Part shown: positions 14,089 to 14,624 of the stretch, piece by piece
How positions within the stretch are numbered: position 1 is the stretch's first letter
Layout of the letters: each line of letters starts with the position of its first letter
NCBI GenBank assembly: GCA_964638005.1
Contig: CAZWXS010000055.1
Location: 1-14,624 of the forward strand
Source of the DNA: JAAYYM01 sp964638005
GTDB taxonomy: Bacteria > Bacillota > Clostridia > Lachnospirales > Lachnospiraceae
Direction: 5' to 3'
Length of the DNA: 14,624 bases
The notes under the pieces: generated by a model
What the model was told of the DNA's origin: nothing
Databases searched by the model: none
What the model saw: the letters and a program-made list of their open reading frames with translations, nothing else
Translations under genes and position numbers: made by a program

Positions 14089-14129
14089 ACATCCCCGATT
14101 TGCAGTATGCAGACCGGGGATGTTTTTAT
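14089..14129 (+). terminator. Intrinsic terminator of argG
   Basis: ACATCCCCG (14089-14097) and CGGGGATGT (14115-14123) form a perfect 9-bp stem around a 17-base loop, followed by a run of T (14123-14128). It is oriented for argG. On the minus strand no T-run follows, so it would not stop the incoming kinase transcript efficiently. Confidence 0.9.
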
Positions 14130-14157
14130 AGTATGATATGTAAATCATATGAACCTG

Positions 14158-14624
14158 TTAATGTTGTCTCACCGCTCTCACAGTAAGCATCACAGCAAAA
14201 CTGTTCTCTGTCTTCTCAACTCTAAAATCTCCATCATACTCTCGAACAATCTGCTGTATAAGTCTGATCCCGTAACCATGATTCTGTTCATCTGCTTTTG
14301 TTGTCTCAAATACGACTCCTTGATTCCTTTTTTTCATCTTCATTTCCACGGAACGATCAATCGGATTTTCAACTCTTACAACAAGATATCCGGCTTTTTC
14401 ATAAGCCTTAATCTGTATGACATGTTCCTCTGTACCATCCAGTTTCTCACATGCTTCAATTGCATTGTCCAGCAGGTTACAAAACATACTGCATAGATCA
14501 ATCTTTGCAATCTCAATTTGTTCACTGACAGCAACCGAGACATCCATCTGTATCCCCTTTTGCTCTGCCAAACTCTTTTTGCAGAACAGAACCGAATTCA
14601 GCACGACATTCTCACAATAGCAAT
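14158..14624 (-). CDS. AgrC-like GHKL sensor histidine kinase, C-terminal part (runs off right edge)
   Basis: The frame is open through the right edge, so the start is outside the window. The visible 155 codons are the ATPase domain of a GHKL kinase of the AgrC/DcuS-like group (HATPase_c_5). The N-box is NLLDNAIEACEKL, the G1 region is replaced by the short VRVENPID typical of AgrC-type proteins, and the G2 box is GYGIRLIQQIV, followed by the terminal strand FAVMLTVRAV. The expected phospho-acceptor His and the membrane part are not seen. Such kinases usually pair with LytTR-type regulators sensing peptides, but no partner is visible. It converges on argG with 94 bp between the stops. The GTG at 14604 is internal, not the start: upstream codons stay open and read like the family (CYCENVVLNSVL). 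Confidence 0.85.
   Translation of the reverse strand, partial: CYCENVVLNSVLFCKKSLAEQKGIQMDVSVAVSEQIEIAKIDLCSMFCNLLDNAIEACEKLDGTEEHVIQIKAYEKAGYLVVRVENPIDRSVEMKMKKRNQGVVFETTKADEQNHGYGIRLIQQIVREYDGDFRVEKTENSFAVMLTVRAVRQH

Noticed and set aside
14132..14149. Inverted repeat TATGAT/ATCATA between argG and the right-hand kinase
   Set aside because: The stem is short and A/T-only, lacks a T-run on the minus strand and lies after the real argG terminator; chance is a sufficient explanation.
1..14624. CRISPR arrays, insertion sequences, phage genes, tRNA or rRNA genes
   Set aside because: No regularly spaced repeats, transposase or integrase motifs, terminal inverted repeats or RNA gene patterns were recognised anywhere in the window.

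Overview
The window looks like chromosomal DNA of an anaerobic Bacillota (Clostridia), most probably of the Lachnospiraceae type. The reasons are moderate G+C, strong purine-rich ribosome binding sites (AGGAGG, GGGAGG), textbook sigma-A promoters with 17-bp spacers, and protein families typical of that group (GerMN lipoprotein, ComEA/ComEC, YdcZ transporter, ArgJ-type arginine pathway). The taxonomic call is inference from style and content. No marker gene, mobile element, CRISPR array, rRNA or tRNA is present.

Layout. Thirteen genes run leftward on the minus strand from a control region at 12436-12839. In transcription order they are argC, a GNAT acetyltransferase, argJ, a small lipoprotein, argB, argD, an orphan solute-binding-like protein, a YdcZ-family membrane protein, comEA, an OmpR-type response regulator, its sensor kinase, a GerMN lipoprotein, and the 5' part of comEC, which runs off the left edge. 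argG is transcribed rightward from the same control region and ends in a strong intrinsic terminator. The 3' part of a second, AgrC-like sensor kinase enters convergently from the right edge.

Arginine block (about 6.8-14.1 kb). ArgB, ArgC, ArgD and ArgJ form the acetylated route from glutamate to ornithine, with ArgJ recycling the acetyl group. ArgG makes argininosuccinate from citrulline. argF, argH and argR are not in the window. The divergent argC and argG promoters both have a TTGCAT -35, a 17-bp spacer and a good -10. Each is overlapped by ARG-box-like operators with centres about 21 bp apart, which is the pattern expected for ArgR repression. Two non-biosynthetic genes, a GNAT enzyme and a lipoprotein, sit inside the run.

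Envelope/competence block (1-4.6 kb). A response regulator, a sensor kinase and a GerMN-domain lipoprotein are adjacent and co-oriented, the same order as mtrA-mtrB-lpqB of Actinobacteria. They are bracketed by comEA and comEC, parts of a DNA uptake machine. The kinase has two oddities. Its best-supported start is an AUU codon behind a near-perfect ribosome binding site, and its extracytoplasmic sensor carries a 69-bp unit repeated three times in frame.

Nothing in the window is clearly a wholly new system. The points most worth a second look are the MtrAB-LpqB-like module among competence genes, the kinase start and its repeats, the arginine control region with a 16-bp perfect palindrome near its centre, and the passenger genes in the arginine operon.
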